Positions 26,301-35,174 of a stretch of 60,000 nucleotides of DNA are shown piece by piece. A program made the translations under genes and the position numbers. Each line of letters begins with the position of its first letter. The first letter of the stretch is position 1. The notes beneath the pieces are model-generated. The model had not been told where the DNA came from. It made no database searches and saw only the letters and a list, made by a program, of their open reading frames with translations. Source of the DNA: Phoronis australis (lineage: Eukaryota > Phoronida > Phoronidae); NCBI GenBank assembly GCA_002633005.1, contig NMRA01000040.1:143362-203361 (forward strand), given 5' to 3'.

Positions 26301-29300
26301 ATCTAAGATGATTTCCTGCCTACCCAACAAGAAAAATGTGCAGCCCAGGAACTTGGGATGTAAAGCATTGGCAATTTAACTTGCTGTCTAGACAGTTGCA
26401 TAACAGTAAATGGATGAATAATACACTGTATCTTGCCCACATCATTGTTTATGTTAAAATGGTGTTGCATGTACTCTAACTAACACTATAGTGTCCCAAA
26501 AATGTACAGGGGGAATTTGTGATGTAACTTTTTGGCAATTAACCCCACACTTAAATCAGTTGTCTAGACACCGTTGCAGGGGACAGTGGCCAATGTTAAG
26601 CAACAACCCAGACACCTAATTAGGAGTAAATGAAAATTTTTAAAGCTCCAAAATTAGACACACCCAGAGGAGTTAGTGATCCTGCCTAACTTCTGAGCCA
26701 GTTATCTGGTCTCTTAACAGTATGAATTATTTTCCCCCTGAACCCTACTCTGTTCTCTTCATCTTTATCAGACGCATCAATTTCTGACTGGTTTTGAAAG
26801 ACAACTATTCAGTTGGTACGAAACTGTTTAAAGTTCTCAGAAATTTTACTTCTGATCCAACACCATGCCAGGCAACATGAGTTGGGAGGAGGCAGCCCTT
26901 CAAAAACTCTTCCTGTCATTGGTGATGCCACCGTACATGGTAACATTCATGCACTCTGCAGCAGGAGACAGAACTAAATTTTGTCAGGCATAGCTAAGGA
27001 CTTATGAAAAAAAAAACTACAGAATTTTAGTACCTTTAGGTAAATGTGTATTAGTACATGAAATTCAATGTCAATTCAAGACTTAATTGTTCTCAGGAAT
27101 GGTCCATGTGCTAGCCCTTACACACTGTCCGTCAGATCAGAGGCGTTTTGAAATATTGTTTTGCACCAAGAAATGCCGTCACAATATGAAATTTGAATTC
27201 AGTAAGAAACACGGTGTCAAAACTGTTATGTTTTATCTGGCTTTGTGGTGACAAATGTGGTGACAAAAAGTCAACAACATGGCACAGCAAGAACCTCTTG
27301 CCATTCTGGGCTTGAAGGGGTAACTGGTAATTGTCCACATATTGGCTTAGAATTTAGGGGGTGGTGGTAAACCATGGGTGTAACACTATTGCCCTTTTGA
27401 AATTGACATGAAAGGTCAGAGAAAGCAGATCTTTGTGAGCCAGTGGGTCAGTCCTACAACTGTCCCAGTTGGACTGAGTAACTACACATACCTGAACAAA
27501 GGGTTTATGATCCTGGCTGAGAAGATTGTTTTATTAACCCCTGTGGAACCATGAATAGATGAGCCTGGAATGCAGTGTTTGGGTGATCAGAAACAAGGAA
27601 CCCAGAGCTAGAGGAGGTATGCTTATGAGAAGAGTGGGGTTTCACAAGTCAGATTCCCTATGAAACAATGCCTTTCCAATTTACATTTCTTTCAAAACGG
27701 CTCACTTTATCTGTCATAAAGCCTACAATAAAGCCCATTATTAAACAGAATGCTACGGAAGTCTCAATTGCTCAGAAATGTCTATTCAATTTTAATGAAG
27801 GACTCTGAGGGATTCCTCATGGGCACAGTCTTTCAATCTTCTTCCTTTGGGGAAGACTGTTAAACCTGTATAATCTTACGATTTCCTCCTGGCAGGTTAT
27901 GCGTCCATTGAGTAGAAGGATACGGAACCTTTGATAGGCACAGCAAATCTCTTTTAAGGAATATGTCTTAACTGCTGAGGAGTCATGCAGCCACAATTAA
28001 AACATTTCGAGCGTCACGTGGCCAGTGATAGTTTATTATAAGTTGTGTTGTGGCCCTACATAGACTCCTACCGAAAAGCAATATCTATCAAGACAGAAAA
28101 TCCTCTTAGAAACCAATGGTTCAGTAGGGTCTGGCAACGGACATTTGTTTTGTTTTTCTGGAGACGATGCTCCTGCATCTGTATGGAGGAGCATCTGTAG
28201 ATAATTTGAACACCCACTGTTTCACCTTATGCCTTGCAGCACCTGCAGGACACTGATATGTACGGTTCTAGAACAGAATGTACTTGCTCCTTACTTTGTG
28301 AGTAGACAGAAGCTACATTACCATCAATGCCAACATGAGCTTCGAACCTGTTGACATGGACAGTTCTTTTCAATCATCCGCACAGGGCCAGATGCAATTT
28401 TTTTTATTAGGGTTTTTGGTTTAAAGAGCATTGGATTTATGTTCCCACCAAAGTTATTTTTACTCCCTTATCAAACAGCTTTATGACTCAATTCCCTTCT
28501 TCATATATCGGTTTGACCGCGCTCATGGAAATCCTGACATATGCAATACATGAGCAGCCAGGAGAATTGGTTTTAAAGACAGTACCTGAAGAGGTGAAAA
28601 ACCTTGCCATAGACAATACCTGTCACTTTGCCCCCACCCCCACCTGATCACCATGTTCCTTGTTTTGTTTACCCACCCCATCAGACAACTGACACTCAAA
28701 TCAAAGTCAAATTACCTTCCCAAGATTAATAGCCAAGAAGGTACCCTCCCTATAGGACAGATTATCATGTACCTTTGTGAGCCTAATTCCCGAGGTCAAA
28801 TAAGAAACTGAAAATGTTCAAAGTCAGGACTAACAGTTTTGATATTTACAAAAAAATGATCACAAGATGCAAATTCTTCACACTTGATCCAATATTACAA
28901 TATTCCAGAGTTTCACACCCGCCAAAACATGATCAGGTTTACAAAAAAACTTTCCCAAAACTGGAGCCCAAGTACAGCTTCAAATGCATTAAAATACTCC
29001 GTATCATCAAAAACATACCATTAATCAGGGGTTCTTAGAGGACATTTAAAAATGAGGCATCCATAATTGGTTTCCCAATTTCACACGGTGTCCATGACCA
29101 ATGACGCATGCTGCAACTGCATTTTACTGCATCCTACACCCAATTCAAATTGCTTTAATGGTGAGGTATGTTGCCGTGGAGACATGGGTCTGCCATGAAC
29201 TTTAAGAATCTTACATCATATCTTTATTTCTCTTCTGGAGGGAGGGAACAAGCTAATGAGCTCTAAACTTAAGAGACATTGATGCTTACTAAATGCCTGA

Positions 29301-32300
29301 ACTTGTTGCAATACCTGATGACATTGTAGATGCCTGAGCTGTCAGTCAAGAAGTTAGCATGACAAAATATGCTGTTCCCCTTTTTCTGTAATCTAATTCC
29401 TGGAAATATGTCTCCGAAATTTTGATTTAAACAGGCAACTTAACGAGATTTCGAAAGCAGATGATAACCCACAGTGCAAAGTCAAGTCCTTCGAAAAGCA
29501 ACTGCAACTGACCAATCACAAAAGTGACGCTAAGGATATGTCTTATAGCTTGCATCTTGCATTCTCAAATATTTCTGTCACCTTTCTGCATTTTCTGCTT
29601 CTACCTCCACCAAACTGGTGCTTTGAAGCACTGACAATTACAAAGATATTTTTAGCTTTCATCTGATTATTTGAAAACAAATAAATGCTCACAATCTGTA
29701 ACATTTGAAAACCCTTAAAGTACATAGAATAAGAAAAATCTACAATAGTAATGGCAGCCCATGGCATATTAAAATTTGTTGTCAAGTCAAGCGATACCAC
29801 GGTCATCAGATTCATACATTGCTAGACAAGTGGTTGGCCAGACTAACAAACAGCAACTCCCACTAATTCAGGCTCTCTAGTCACAAGTCTGGTTGTATAT
29901 CAATCTATATAATAAAGCAAGACACTGCACGTTATCTACAACAATTTGTATTAAACCTATTAATCCTGCTATTCGACGTTGGACTAAAATGAATTTTCCC
30001 CATTTCCATTTTTTCATTGTTTAATTATTCCCATTCTTGTTCTTTACGAATTCTGACTGGGCTATCAGCCACCTGAGCTGATGCACAAAAAGAGAAGTGA
30101 GCTTTTTTCATCCACTGTATTTATTCTTTAACTAAAAAATATGGTTAATCCTAAATGTCCAAAGAAGTTGAAAATTGTATTGAATAGTAAAATTGTAAAA
30201 TATAGAGACACAAAGGTTTAAAGCACCCTGTAGTCTGGACATAATTACCATTTTAGTAACAGGTGGTAAATGTAGAGCCACATTGCATGCAATAATTGCA
30301 ATATGAACATTTAATGGTGAAGAACAATGCATGACCATGTAGAAATATCCATGGACCAGTAGACTTTTTGATAAACAAAATCTCAAGACATAGTAGTGGT
30401 CAAGTATGGAATAGAGTCTAAACAAGAAACAAAACAAAACAAAACAAAACAAAATAAAGGCCCTTTTCCATAAAGTTAACTTTGCTTCATTCGAAGCTTC
30501 GACGTAAACTATGGATAACTGGAAGTTAAATGTTAGTGTTCCCATCGACTTCGGAGTTATAGTTCAGTGAAGTTTACACGAGGCGGCACTTATTTGACCT
30601 ATAGTCGTACACGGCCTAGCTATTTTTGACAGTGCTTGGTATCACAAATGGCAAGGACCTCTACCTCTCGCCAGATGAAAACTAGAACGCCAACTTCAAA
30701 AGGGGGCCAACTATTGCCATGTTGGGAAGATGATGATGTGCTAGAATTTGATATATTAAAAAATTTTTACTCTTGCACAAGCTAACAGCTGATCCAAATA
30801 AAGGTGGTATGGCGTGGTAGAAGCTTGTTTTGCGTACACTACGCCTTCAGTGATTTTTTTGATGTAAAGACTCCACCAAGTATGTGAATAAACTGATACC
30901 GTCAAAATAATTATTGGAACAAAATAGCAACAAATAAAAACCAGTCACTGCCCACTGATGGCAAACACAGGCAGTAACCCCTGTCAATAACTCTGATGGC
31001 ATCAAAGTTAAGTGTTCCCATTGTAGTGAAGCGTCGATGGTTCACTGTTAAAACCACCTCTTTACTTCAGAATTGACTTGCACTGTTAACTTCAAGACCG
31101 AAGCTTAGTGTTCCCATTGACAGTGGACAGGAGGTAGTGGGAAAGGCCTGGGCAAGCAGGACCATGGAAAATCAACAAGTAAAAATTGTTCAGTGATTTC
31201 AGGCGGTATGCTCTGTTACTAGTGAACTGTTCATCACATTCACTGCTTAATCTCATAACAAAACAATATCAATGATAATAACAAAAGCCTGAAATTTAAT
31301 TATGACTAAAAAATTATTGGTACGGTACCTAAGGCCATGGTCCTCAAGCACTAAAGCGTTAATAAAAGCGGTGAAATTAATAACCCATGTTACGTTGTTC
31401 TTGGTTTATTTTTGAATTGTTCACTCTACGTTTTCATGGAATGGTTTTTGCCACCAAATACTTTATCAAGTTAGACAGCGATTAAAATTTAGGTCGCGGA
31501 AGGCAAATAGAAAATACATGAGAAGTCTCACATCCCCAGAAATGATGGCCTCGTAGTCACATCTTCCCAAAACCCACTACTTCACCCAATTTACTGCCTC
31601 CTAAAGCTAATCAATAGTTAATTGAACGTCTTAATTTTTTAAGAGAACTTTCTCAATGTGCCATTTCCCATAAGCTTCGGTGCAATTCACTCTGTGCAAA
31701 ATGTCACAAGTATCTTTTACCACTGCTCAATGGATCAGTTGCTGTGAAATCACAAATTCCTAATTAATAATGAAATTCAAGCCAAGTTTCTTTCATCACA
31801 TAAGATTTAAGAGACTGCTCTTAGAATTTGATAATACAAAAAATACCCGGTGCTTACCCCACACTGCTACTATTTCACTTAAACGAACATTTAAAATGTC
31901 TGTACCTGATCGCACATGATAGCTTCTTTCACATTTTTGATGCATAAACATGTGGGAAAAGTTCATAAGTGTCTTTTTTTCTCAGACTATAGGAAGTAGT
32001 AAAAATCCTTTAACTTTAGGTTGCATTTGTAAAACTTAAATTTGGAGAACGGCTGGTGAGTGCGAATCCTGCTGAATCGTCACAGGATATGATATGGGGT
32101 TAAATTTTTTGAGCTCGTACTCTCCAAATCGGACTCGGACGAGACAAATGTAACATGTGCAAAATTCATGTCAACTGGAAAAAGAGCAACCTTCAACGGT
32201 GGTCAATTGACAAGAAAGCCAGGAATGATAAGTCAATAAAAGAATAGTTGTTAGAAAGTGTTGAATAACTAAACAACTGTAAGCCTTGGTAGCGAGACAC

Positions 32301-33524
32301 TGATGACACACCCCCCAAAAAAACTAGACAAGATCTATTTACATATTTAAGGTCAGAAAGATGTGTTAAAGAATGTAGGTGCTATGACTCTACAAAGAGA
32401 AAATCAACATAATGGCCACCCCAGCGCCACCTTGCATCAGAGTTCCATCAAAAACAATAGGCTGCACAAATCTTGTATGTAAATTTCATGAAAGTTGGAC
32501 AGAATTGCGACCTTTTCTAGCACGTATGCAAATAAGTAAATAAAGAAAACAACAACAAAATTTATGTCAGAATAACATACCGGTACTTGGCAAAAAAATC
32601 CCCAAGAATGAATAATGATCATATTACTAACAAAGATCCAGTAAGAGTAACAGGAACAGAGTAATTATCAGGCTCACAGACCTCCTGCTGCGTTAAGGGC
32701 TCTCAATGCCCCCGTTTTTGGGCACAAAAATTCCCCATTCAATGATTAAAAGTCCCCTTCAGTTTACTTTATAATTTTTAACTCACCCTGATGGCACTGA
32801 TGACAACTGAGAGGTGGGGTTGGGTGATAACAAAGCAAAATTCCTCTCCCAGAAGCCACAGGGGTCTTTCCCTTAGGTGTGTGAGAACTTTCAAATGACT
32901 AAGAAAAACCGTATTGTCAAAAGCAGATCAGCACTGGCTGAACTCAATCAGGAAAGGCTAGGCTTTTAATTTTGCAGTAGAACATATAACATGAACCTAT
33001 AACAAAAACAATACTTTTTCATATCAAAAGGTTTTCAAAGACCCAATAACAGTTGGGTATATATGAGATATATACCGTAAGCACAATATCTTTCTGCAAA
33101 AAAACATGGCCGCAGGTTTTATTTACCACGAGCAGCGGGGGTGCACGCCCACGGTTGGTACGAAAAAACATTAAAGTGAAACAGCAACTTCAATTTGACC
33201 CAAAAACTTTTCTACACTTTCCTATATTTTAACAATCGTTATTAGTGTTTTGGAAATCATTTTTGACAATGCGCAGCGAGCGTGAATTAATTGTCTTGTG
33301 TTACAATATATTAAAAAACAACCGTTTTGAAAAGAAAGGTGTTGTTGTCATACATAATGTTACAGTTTTCCGATGCAAATAAACATCAAATGCACAGTGG
33401 GATAGTTCTAAGAGAGCTCATTGAATAAAATGCAACTTACCGCTGCAGACACCAGATCAACCAGACACAGCGCCAGTAAAGCTAAGCACACAACTTGCCG
33501 CCAGTGGACGGCTGATTGAGCCAT
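2186..33524 (-). CDS. COL4A1-like: Type IV collagen, alpha1-like chain, N-terminal part (15 exons; gene continues past the left edge)
   Basis: Coding exons, in transcript order: 33524-33441, 19922-19866, 19609-19475, 18975-18931, 15164-15102, 12451-12299, 11986-11924, 11099-11022, 8281-8120, 6977-6915, 5417-5319, 4513-4363, 4118-3996, 3525-3340, 2302-2186. They give 526 codons plus one base, with no frame break and GT/AG at every junction. Residues 1-28 are a signal peptide; 29-47 carry four cysteines of the 7S domain; from residue 48 the chain is Gly-X-Y with interruptions typical of collagen IV. Spacing follows human alpha1(IV) closely from memory: VKGxKGExG after the 7S cysteines, GCNGSK near 122-127, and [10 protein letters not shown] near 215-224. 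That argues for the alpha1/3/5 class rather than alpha2/4/6. Family knowledge: secreted, assembled in the ER as a heterotrimer, then polymerised in basement membranes. The last splice donor at 2185-2184 shows that more exons follow; NC1 is not in the window. Confidence 0.95.
3340..3525 (-). CDS. COL4A1-like: Exon 14: longest triple-helix exon in the window (186 bp)
   Basis: 62 codons, residues 426-487, split Gly at both ends. Perfect triplets from [10 protein letters not shown] except one interruption at GDSTEGPRG. The exon ends GPAGPRG across the donor AGAG|GTAGGA. Acceptor TTCGTAG. Confidence 0.94.
3996..4118 (-). CDS. COL4A1-like: Exon 13: triple-helix exon
   Basis: 41 codons, residues 385-425, split Gly codon at both ends. 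A short interruption follows the split Gly (GRGGNPG) and another lies at GFSEKGNPG. Acceptor ATATTGCAG, donor CCAG|GTGAGA. Confidence 0.93.
4363..4513 (-). CDS. COL4A1-like: Exon 12: triple-helix exon, phase change 0 to 1
   Basis: 50 codons plus one base, residues 335-384, starting [13 protein letters not shown]. It contains the interruption [13 protein letters not shown], then returns to perfect triplets. Donor CCAG|GTAAGT splits the next Gly codon, and all later exons keep this split-Gly phase. Acceptor GCTTCAG. Confidence 0.94.
5319..5417 (-). CDS. COL4A1-like: Exon 11: triple-helix exon (99 bp)
   Basis: 33 codons, eleven triplets, [10 protein letters not shown] to GYNGRE, residues 302-334. 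Acceptor TATTTCCAG, donor GAA|GTGAGT, phase 0. Confidence 0.94.
6915..6977 (-). CDS. COL4A1-like: Exon 10: triple-helix exon (63 bp)
   Basis: 21 codons, seven triplets, [13 protein letters not shown] to GSP, residues 281-301. Acceptor TATTTTCAG, donor CCG|GTAAGA, phase 0. Confidence 0.93.
8120..8281 (-). CDS. COL4A1-like: Exon 9: triple-helix exon with a cysteine-bearing interruption
   Basis: 54 codons, residues 227-280. After GDIGVPG comes PKCTCKG and a stretch of about 17 non-repeating residues ([14 protein letters not shown]), then Gly-X-Y resumes at [12 protein letters not shown]. Cys236 and Cys238 form a CxC. The human alpha1 interruption at this place has no cysteine. Acceptor TTTTCAG, donor CTT|GTGAGT, phase 0. 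Confidence 0.93.
8942..9373 (+). mobile_element. Possible Ty3/Gypsy-type LTR (8942-9249), primer-binding site and start of gag
   Basis: A segment bounded by TGTGACATA and TACATAACA (imperfect TG/CA inverted ends) is followed four bases later by TGGCGACGAGGATAAAGAAC. A TGG-starting sequence of this kind is expected for a tRNA primer-binding site and resembles ones just after Gypsy LTRs. An ATG at 9287 then opens 28 codons ([16 protein letters not shown] and so on) before a stop at 9371. No polymerase or second LTR is seen, so this is at best a truncated relic. Confidence 0.4.
9894..10225. mobile_element. 332-bp MITE with TTAA target duplication, ACGT-rich
   Basis: Flanked by TTAA at 9890-9893 and 10226-10229. 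The terminal inverted repeats share GGTCACAACCCGCCGT and run on imperfectly through CGTG. The interior is GC- and CpG-rich with many ACGT/GTACGT words, unlike the surrounding AT-rich intron. TTAA duplication is typical of piggyBac and Kolobok-type transposons. No transposase is present. Confidence 0.7.
10570..10885. repeat. Diverged CCACTAGG-family sequence
   Basis: It contains 'aaaattgccaccaagggacacagcggtagtcc', 'ccgtcaacttcatagaaacataccagcc' and 'gtttggtagattgaacaggagacgcc', recognisable variants of the family phrases. Part of the 8282-11021 intron. Confidence 0.45.
11022..11099 (-). CDS. COL4A1-like: Exon 8: triple-helix exon with alpha1-class interruption
   Basis: 26 codons, residues 201-226. 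The text [12 protein letters not shown] reproduces the interruption MGLSFQGPKGDK of human alpha1(IV) at a comparable position. This is the best single argument for the alpha1/3/5 class. Acceptor TTGTATAG, donor AAG|GTAACT, phase 0. Confidence 0.94.
11924..11986 (-). CDS. COL4A1-like: Exon 7: triple-helix exon (63 bp)
   Basis: 21 codons, seven perfect triplets, residues 180-200, beginning [10 protein letters not shown] and ending GSD. Acceptor TTTTTTCAG, donor GAT|GTAAGT, phase 0. Confidence 0.94.
12299..12451 (-). CDS. COL4A1-like: Exon 6: triple-helix exon with GLPGER-GD motif
   Basis: 51 codons, residues 129-179. The Gly-X-Y repeat is broken by a one-residue phase slip around GEAAGRG. GLPGER occupies residues 165-170 and overlaps RGD at 170-172. 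GLOGER (hydroxylated form) is an established integrin-binding collagen motif. Acceptor AATATAG; donor CCT|GTACGT, a slightly unusual +3/+4 but with GT kept. Confidence 0.93.
14154..14361. mobile_element. Short member of the CAGGGCTTGGAAT transposon family
   Basis: Its left end GGCTTGGAATGACCAATGAC and right end GAGGAAAATTCCAAGCCCCT match the termini of the elements at 17150 and 23857. The ~170-bp interior is unrelated and A-rich. Terminal bases are degenerate, and no clear target duplication remains. Confidence 0.6.
15102..15164 (-). CDS. COL4A1-like: Exon 5: triple-helix exon with Cys124 and N-glycosylation sequon
   Basis: 21 codons, residues 108-128, ending GYNGCNGSK. Asn125 lies in N-G-S. 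Human alpha1(IV) is N-glycosylated at the equivalent Asn126, in GCNGTK. Cys124 is the conserved 7S cysteine. Exons 4 and 5 together encode 36 residues, the same as the human segment, so no exon is missing in the 3.8-kb intron between them. Acceptor TTCTAG, donor AAG|GTAGGT. Confidence 0.93.
17150..17621. mobile_element. 472-bp CAGGGCTTGGAAT-ended DNA transposon, copy 1
   Basis: Inverted termini CAGGGCTTGGAAT and ATTCCAAGCCCTG, flanked by an exact 6-bp duplication TAAGAC (17144-17149 and 17622-17627). Near the right end are repeated GCGGAAAT/TTTCCGCGGAAA palindromes. The CAGGG ends resemble hAT-like elements, but the duplication is 6 bp rather than 8, so the superfamily is unresolved. No transposase. 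The element lies in the intron between exons 4 and 5 of the collagen gene. Confidence 0.8.
18817..18860. repeat. Two tandem copies of a 22-bp word
   Basis: GTGACCCCTGYGACTATTGCCC is repeated directly with one difference, about 70 bp from the donor side of exon 4. Nothing else is seen in this part of the intron. Confidence 0.85.
18931..18975 (-). CDS. COL4A1-like: Exon 4: short triple-helix exon (45 bp)
   Basis: 15 codons, five triplets: [15 protein letters not shown], residues 93-107. Acceptor TTTCAG, donor CCT|GTAAGT. This is too small for automatic ORF detection, but it is required for the helix register to match the 7S region of alpha1(IV). Confidence 0.93.
19475..19609 (-). CDS. COL4A1-like: Exon 3: first Gly-X-Y block of the 7S region
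   Basis: 45 codons, residues 48-92, an uninterrupted run of 15 triplets beginning [13 protein letters not shown] and ending GVKGVR. It aligns triplet for triplet with the start of the alpha1(IV) helix (GLQG, then GPEGP, then KG). Donor AGG|GTAAGT, acceptor TTTCAG, phase 0. Confidence 0.95.
19866..19922 (-). CDS. COL4A1-like: Exon 2: 7S-domain cysteine cluster
   Basis: 19 codons, residues 29-47, with cysteines at 30, 33, 38 and 40 followed by NVKGKK. In collagen IV these cysteines cross-link four triple helices at the N-terminal 7S junction. The spacing (C-2-C-4-C-1-C) differs slightly from human alpha1, but count and position agree. The acceptor is TTTTTAG, the donor AAG|GTAG, phase 0 at both ends. 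Confidence 0.9.
22000..22300. repeat. Diverged fragment of the CCACTAGG repeat family
   Basis: It contains 'ttgccaaattttatgataaaccatcaagaactccaa', 'ttcccactaggtgac' and 'gtcagcttcatgggaacacatctgccaaat', the same phrases as the better-preserved arrays. Flanking intronic sequence shows nothing else. Confidence 0.5.
22779..22844 (-). repeat. Copy of the 'CAACGCTCCGCGTTGCTCTTGTT' flank unit
   Basis: It reads, in reverse complement, as the same ~66-bp sequence that is tandemly duplicated at 56655-56816 (AAAAGCACACCATTTGC, then GCGCATTTCAACGCTCC, then GTTGCTCTTGTT). In both places it sits next to a CCACTAGG-family array, so it is probably part of the same mobile unit. Confidence 0.6.
23322..23340 (+). 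promoter_or_regulatory. CTCF-like motif, identical to the one at 1029
   Basis: The 19 bases are identical to 1029-1047, although the two lie 22 kb apart in different copies of the repeat. Same plus orientation. Confidence 0.45.
23857..24243. mobile_element. 387-bp CAGGGCTTGGAAT-ended DNA transposon, copy 2, nested in a repeat array
   Basis: Same termini as copy 1 (one change, CAGGGCTTAGAAT), flanked by the exact 6-bp duplication TAAATG (23851-23856 and 24244-24249). Removing the element restores a normal repeat unit ('ctatgtaataaatgtcccgaaaatc'), so the insertion is younger than the array. It lacks about 90 bp present in copy 1. Confidence 0.85.
26178..26217. repeat. Two tandem copies of a 17-bp word
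   Basis: CTTTTCAAGAAGCAAAC occurs twice in a row. A minor replication-slippage duplication in intron 1. Confidence 0.8.
27290..27560 (+). repeat. Dispersed repeat, copy A (inverted partner at 37430-37690)
   Basis: It shares, in reverse complement, 'ttctgggcttg', 'ggcttagaatt', 'gtaaaccatgggtg', 'gaaattgacatg', 'acaactgtccca', 'aacaaagggtttatg' and 'attgttttatta', in the same order as copy B. Family unknown. It lies in intron 1 of the alpha1-like gene. Confidence 0.7.
30428..30456. repeat. (AAAAC)n microsatellite
   Basis: Five to six consecutive AAAAC units ending in AAAATAAAG. On the minus strand it gives a spurious Phe/Cys/Leu-rich reading frame. Confidence 0.9.
30458..31150. repeat. Possible transposon relic with AGGCCCTTTTCC / GGGAAAGGCCT ends
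   Basis: Loose inverted ends (AGGCCCTTTTCC and GGGAAAGGCCT) enclose three copies of GTGTTCCCAT in similar contexts, near 30535, 31013 and 31112. The phrase AAGGCCCTTTTC also occurs near 6346. Weak similarity, and no target duplication established. Confidence 0.3.
33441..33524 (-). CDS. COL4A1-like: Exon 1 of alpha1(IV)-like collagen: signal peptide
   Basis: 28 codons starting [10 protein letters not shown], then a hydrophobic core ([12 protein letters not shown]) and a small-residue cleavage region ending VSAA. The ATG has A at -3 and G at +4, a strong initiation context. The exon ends in GCG followed by GTAAGT, phase 0. Exon 2 continues with Ala-Cys, which reproduces the signal-to-7S transition of alpha1(IV). 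The following intron is 13,518 bp. Confidence 0.9.
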
Positions 33525-34924
33525 GTTTTGCAAGAGTTCTCAGGCAAGTCGCCTGCTCAGTGGTCCAAGCCGAGGGGATGTGCTTTCCACTAGCTTCCTC
33601 TCTCTCTTCCGAGATTCGTCTTCCTTGCCGATGAACCTCAGTCGCTATCTGTTAAGACCAACCTCACAGCTCGGACATCTTGAACTCCGGCACACATGTA
33701 AACTCATTCACAAGTGAACTTGAGAAGCTTCATAGAACCTCATCACAACTCCGCCGGACTACTTTCTGTGGGACAGCCTACGCTAAACCGCGGTAAAAAT
33801 AATTAAAACAAAATTTCAGCGTGCCTCAAGTTACGTTATGTGGATCTTAAATGACACTGAAAAACATACTTTCTACTTCGGAACTTGATATTTAATGAAA
33901 TCACTAAGCAAAATTGGTGACTAACAGCACTTGTTTCGCGAGCGCAGGAAGGAAATTCCACCAGCTGGACCGTCTGGAAGATTGAAACCACAAATCAGCT
34001 CTCGGTGTCATTCATATTATAACACCTCCCCAATAAGGTACCGGTGCAAATTAACAAGTCAATAGGGGCTTGGGAGAATTCAAACGCAAATTTTGCTCAC
34101 TTTTCACACACAGAAACAATAACCTGTCATTTTCTCATGTGGGCTCAGCCTTGAACACATAAAGGACTTAGGAAAGTGTGGTATCCTCCCATGACCATGT
34201 CATCAATGGAAAATTAACTTGACTTTATCTTAGCAAAAATTTCCTTTAAATAACAGTACCTTTTAGTCTTATTGCGTATTTTAGTGTAGAAATTTATTAA
34301 TTGTTGTACTAAACAGGCAAGATTTCAACTTTCAAATGCAACTCGGCCATTATTAGCGAAGTTAAATTTGTTAATGAAAGAAGTGAGTTCATAAGACATA
34401 TGTCCACAGACGAACTTGGGTTTTTACTGAATTATCCACTAAAACTTTATTCTGACACAATACATATATTTCTAACTAAAATTATCAAACCAACGCAACA
34501 AAGGGGGTGTTTTTGAATGCTACCTGTGAGTTAGACTTTGCATTTAGCACTGCTGCAAGCTGGATCAACTTTTCTTTTCTCCCAAAGTCGTAGCAGACGG
34601 AAAGCTTTGAAGTAAATGACAAGATCGCTCCGCCTACTGCAGTCGCGAGCAACTGAGACTCCAGATTCCTAGAACGTTCTGAAATCAGTGGCTGTTCGCC
34701 TGTCTGAAATTTACTGTGTCCTACACTGAGGTATTGCCTGGTGTATGTAGAACACAGCAGATAGAAAGACAGTGAAAAGGACGTCACAGATTGGCAGAAG
34801 GTCCCTAAGTGTGAACTGGGACGAATTCCTTGCCACGATCTGACCACTGCGGAGAAGCACGAGGGGAATGAAAACGCTCAAACTTTCACCAACCTTTCCA
34901 TTTAGGCGGAAAACACTCACAGAC
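33525..34924. promoter_or_regulatory. Shared interval between the two divergent collagen genes (bidirectional promoter region and 5' UTRs)
   Basis: 1,400 bp between the two start codons holds all promoter and 5'-UTR sequence for both genes, unless distant first exons exist. CpG dinucleotides are commoner near both ends (33525-33800 and 34600-34930, and into 35080) than in the AT-rich middle. The word TCGCGAGC occurs at 33936-33943 and again at 34643-34650. I see no convincing TATA box. Small ORFs here look accidental. Confidence 0.6.
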
Positions 34925-34935
34925 ATGCGGTCATG
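34925..34935 (+). CDS. COL4A2-like: Exon 1 coding part (11 bases) of the plus-strand gene
   Basis: ATGCGGTCATG, then GTAAGC. Purine at -3. The exon encodes Met-Arg-Ser and two bases of Trp. The 5' UTR start cannot be placed from the sequence. Confidence 0.65.
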
Positions 34936-35174
34936 GTAAGCGTATTTTCTACGTTAAGTGGACTTTATATTTTACAATGTTAAATGTACTTTCGCGCCAC
35001 GATCAAAATTATCGGCTGATCACGGACACCGCTCCGACGGGGCCGACGTGCACTGAATCGCGGTAAAGACAACGCGGCGTATCGTAGTATATACTAGTGA
35101 TTATTATTTTTTATTACAGGCTCTTTGTCCTGGTGGTGCTGTGTTTAACTTGCCTGCAGTTAGTGAAAGCTGAT
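34925..35174 (+). CDS. COL4A2-like: 5' end of a second secreted protein gene, probably alpha2-type collagen IV (signal peptide only)
   Basis: Two coding pieces, 34925-34935 (ATGCGGTCATG, 11 bases) and 35120-35174, join across a 184-bp intron (donor G|GTAAGC, acceptor TTATTACAG) into 22 codons: MRSWLFVLVVLCLTCLQL followed by VKAD. This is a textbook signal peptide: a basic start, a Leu/Val-rich core, and Ala near the cleavage site. The second piece ends GAT|GTAAGT in phase 0. The gene is divergent from the alpha1-like collagen, with 1,400 bp between the start codons. COL4A1/COL4A2, and the two Drosophila collagen IV genes, are known to lie head to head, so the inferred product is the partner alpha2-class chain. 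No helical exon is seen downstream in the window, so identity rests on context only. It could be another secreted protein. Confidence 0.7.
35120..35174 (+). CDS. COL4A2-like: Exon 2 of the plus-strand gene: rest of the signal peptide
   Basis: 55 bases, finishing the Trp codon and adding 18 residues of hydrophobic core and cleavage region. Acceptor TTTTTTATTACAG, donor GAT|GTAAGT. The exon carries the full hydrophobic stretch, so the gene cannot be secreted without it. Confidence 0.7.

Larger units (their letters stand above)
24510..33430. other. Distal intron 1 of the alpha1-like collagen gene
   Basis: Apart from the repeats listed separately, I see only AT-rich sequence with short accidental reading frames. 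There is no Gly-X-Y exon, no RNA gene and no transposase. A 10-G run lies at 25738-25747. Large first introns of collagen genes often hold enhancers, but none can be pointed to from sequence alone. Confidence 0.5.

Noticed and set aside
30132-30545. 137-codon minus-strand frame with a Phe/Cys/Leu run
   Set aside because: The hydrophobic run is simply the translated (AAAAC)n microsatellite, and the rest is featureless.
34485-34847. 120-codon minus-strand frame in the shared promoter interval
   Set aside because: No recognisable domain, no splice logic linking it to either gene, and it overlaps the likely 5' UTR of the plus-strand gene.
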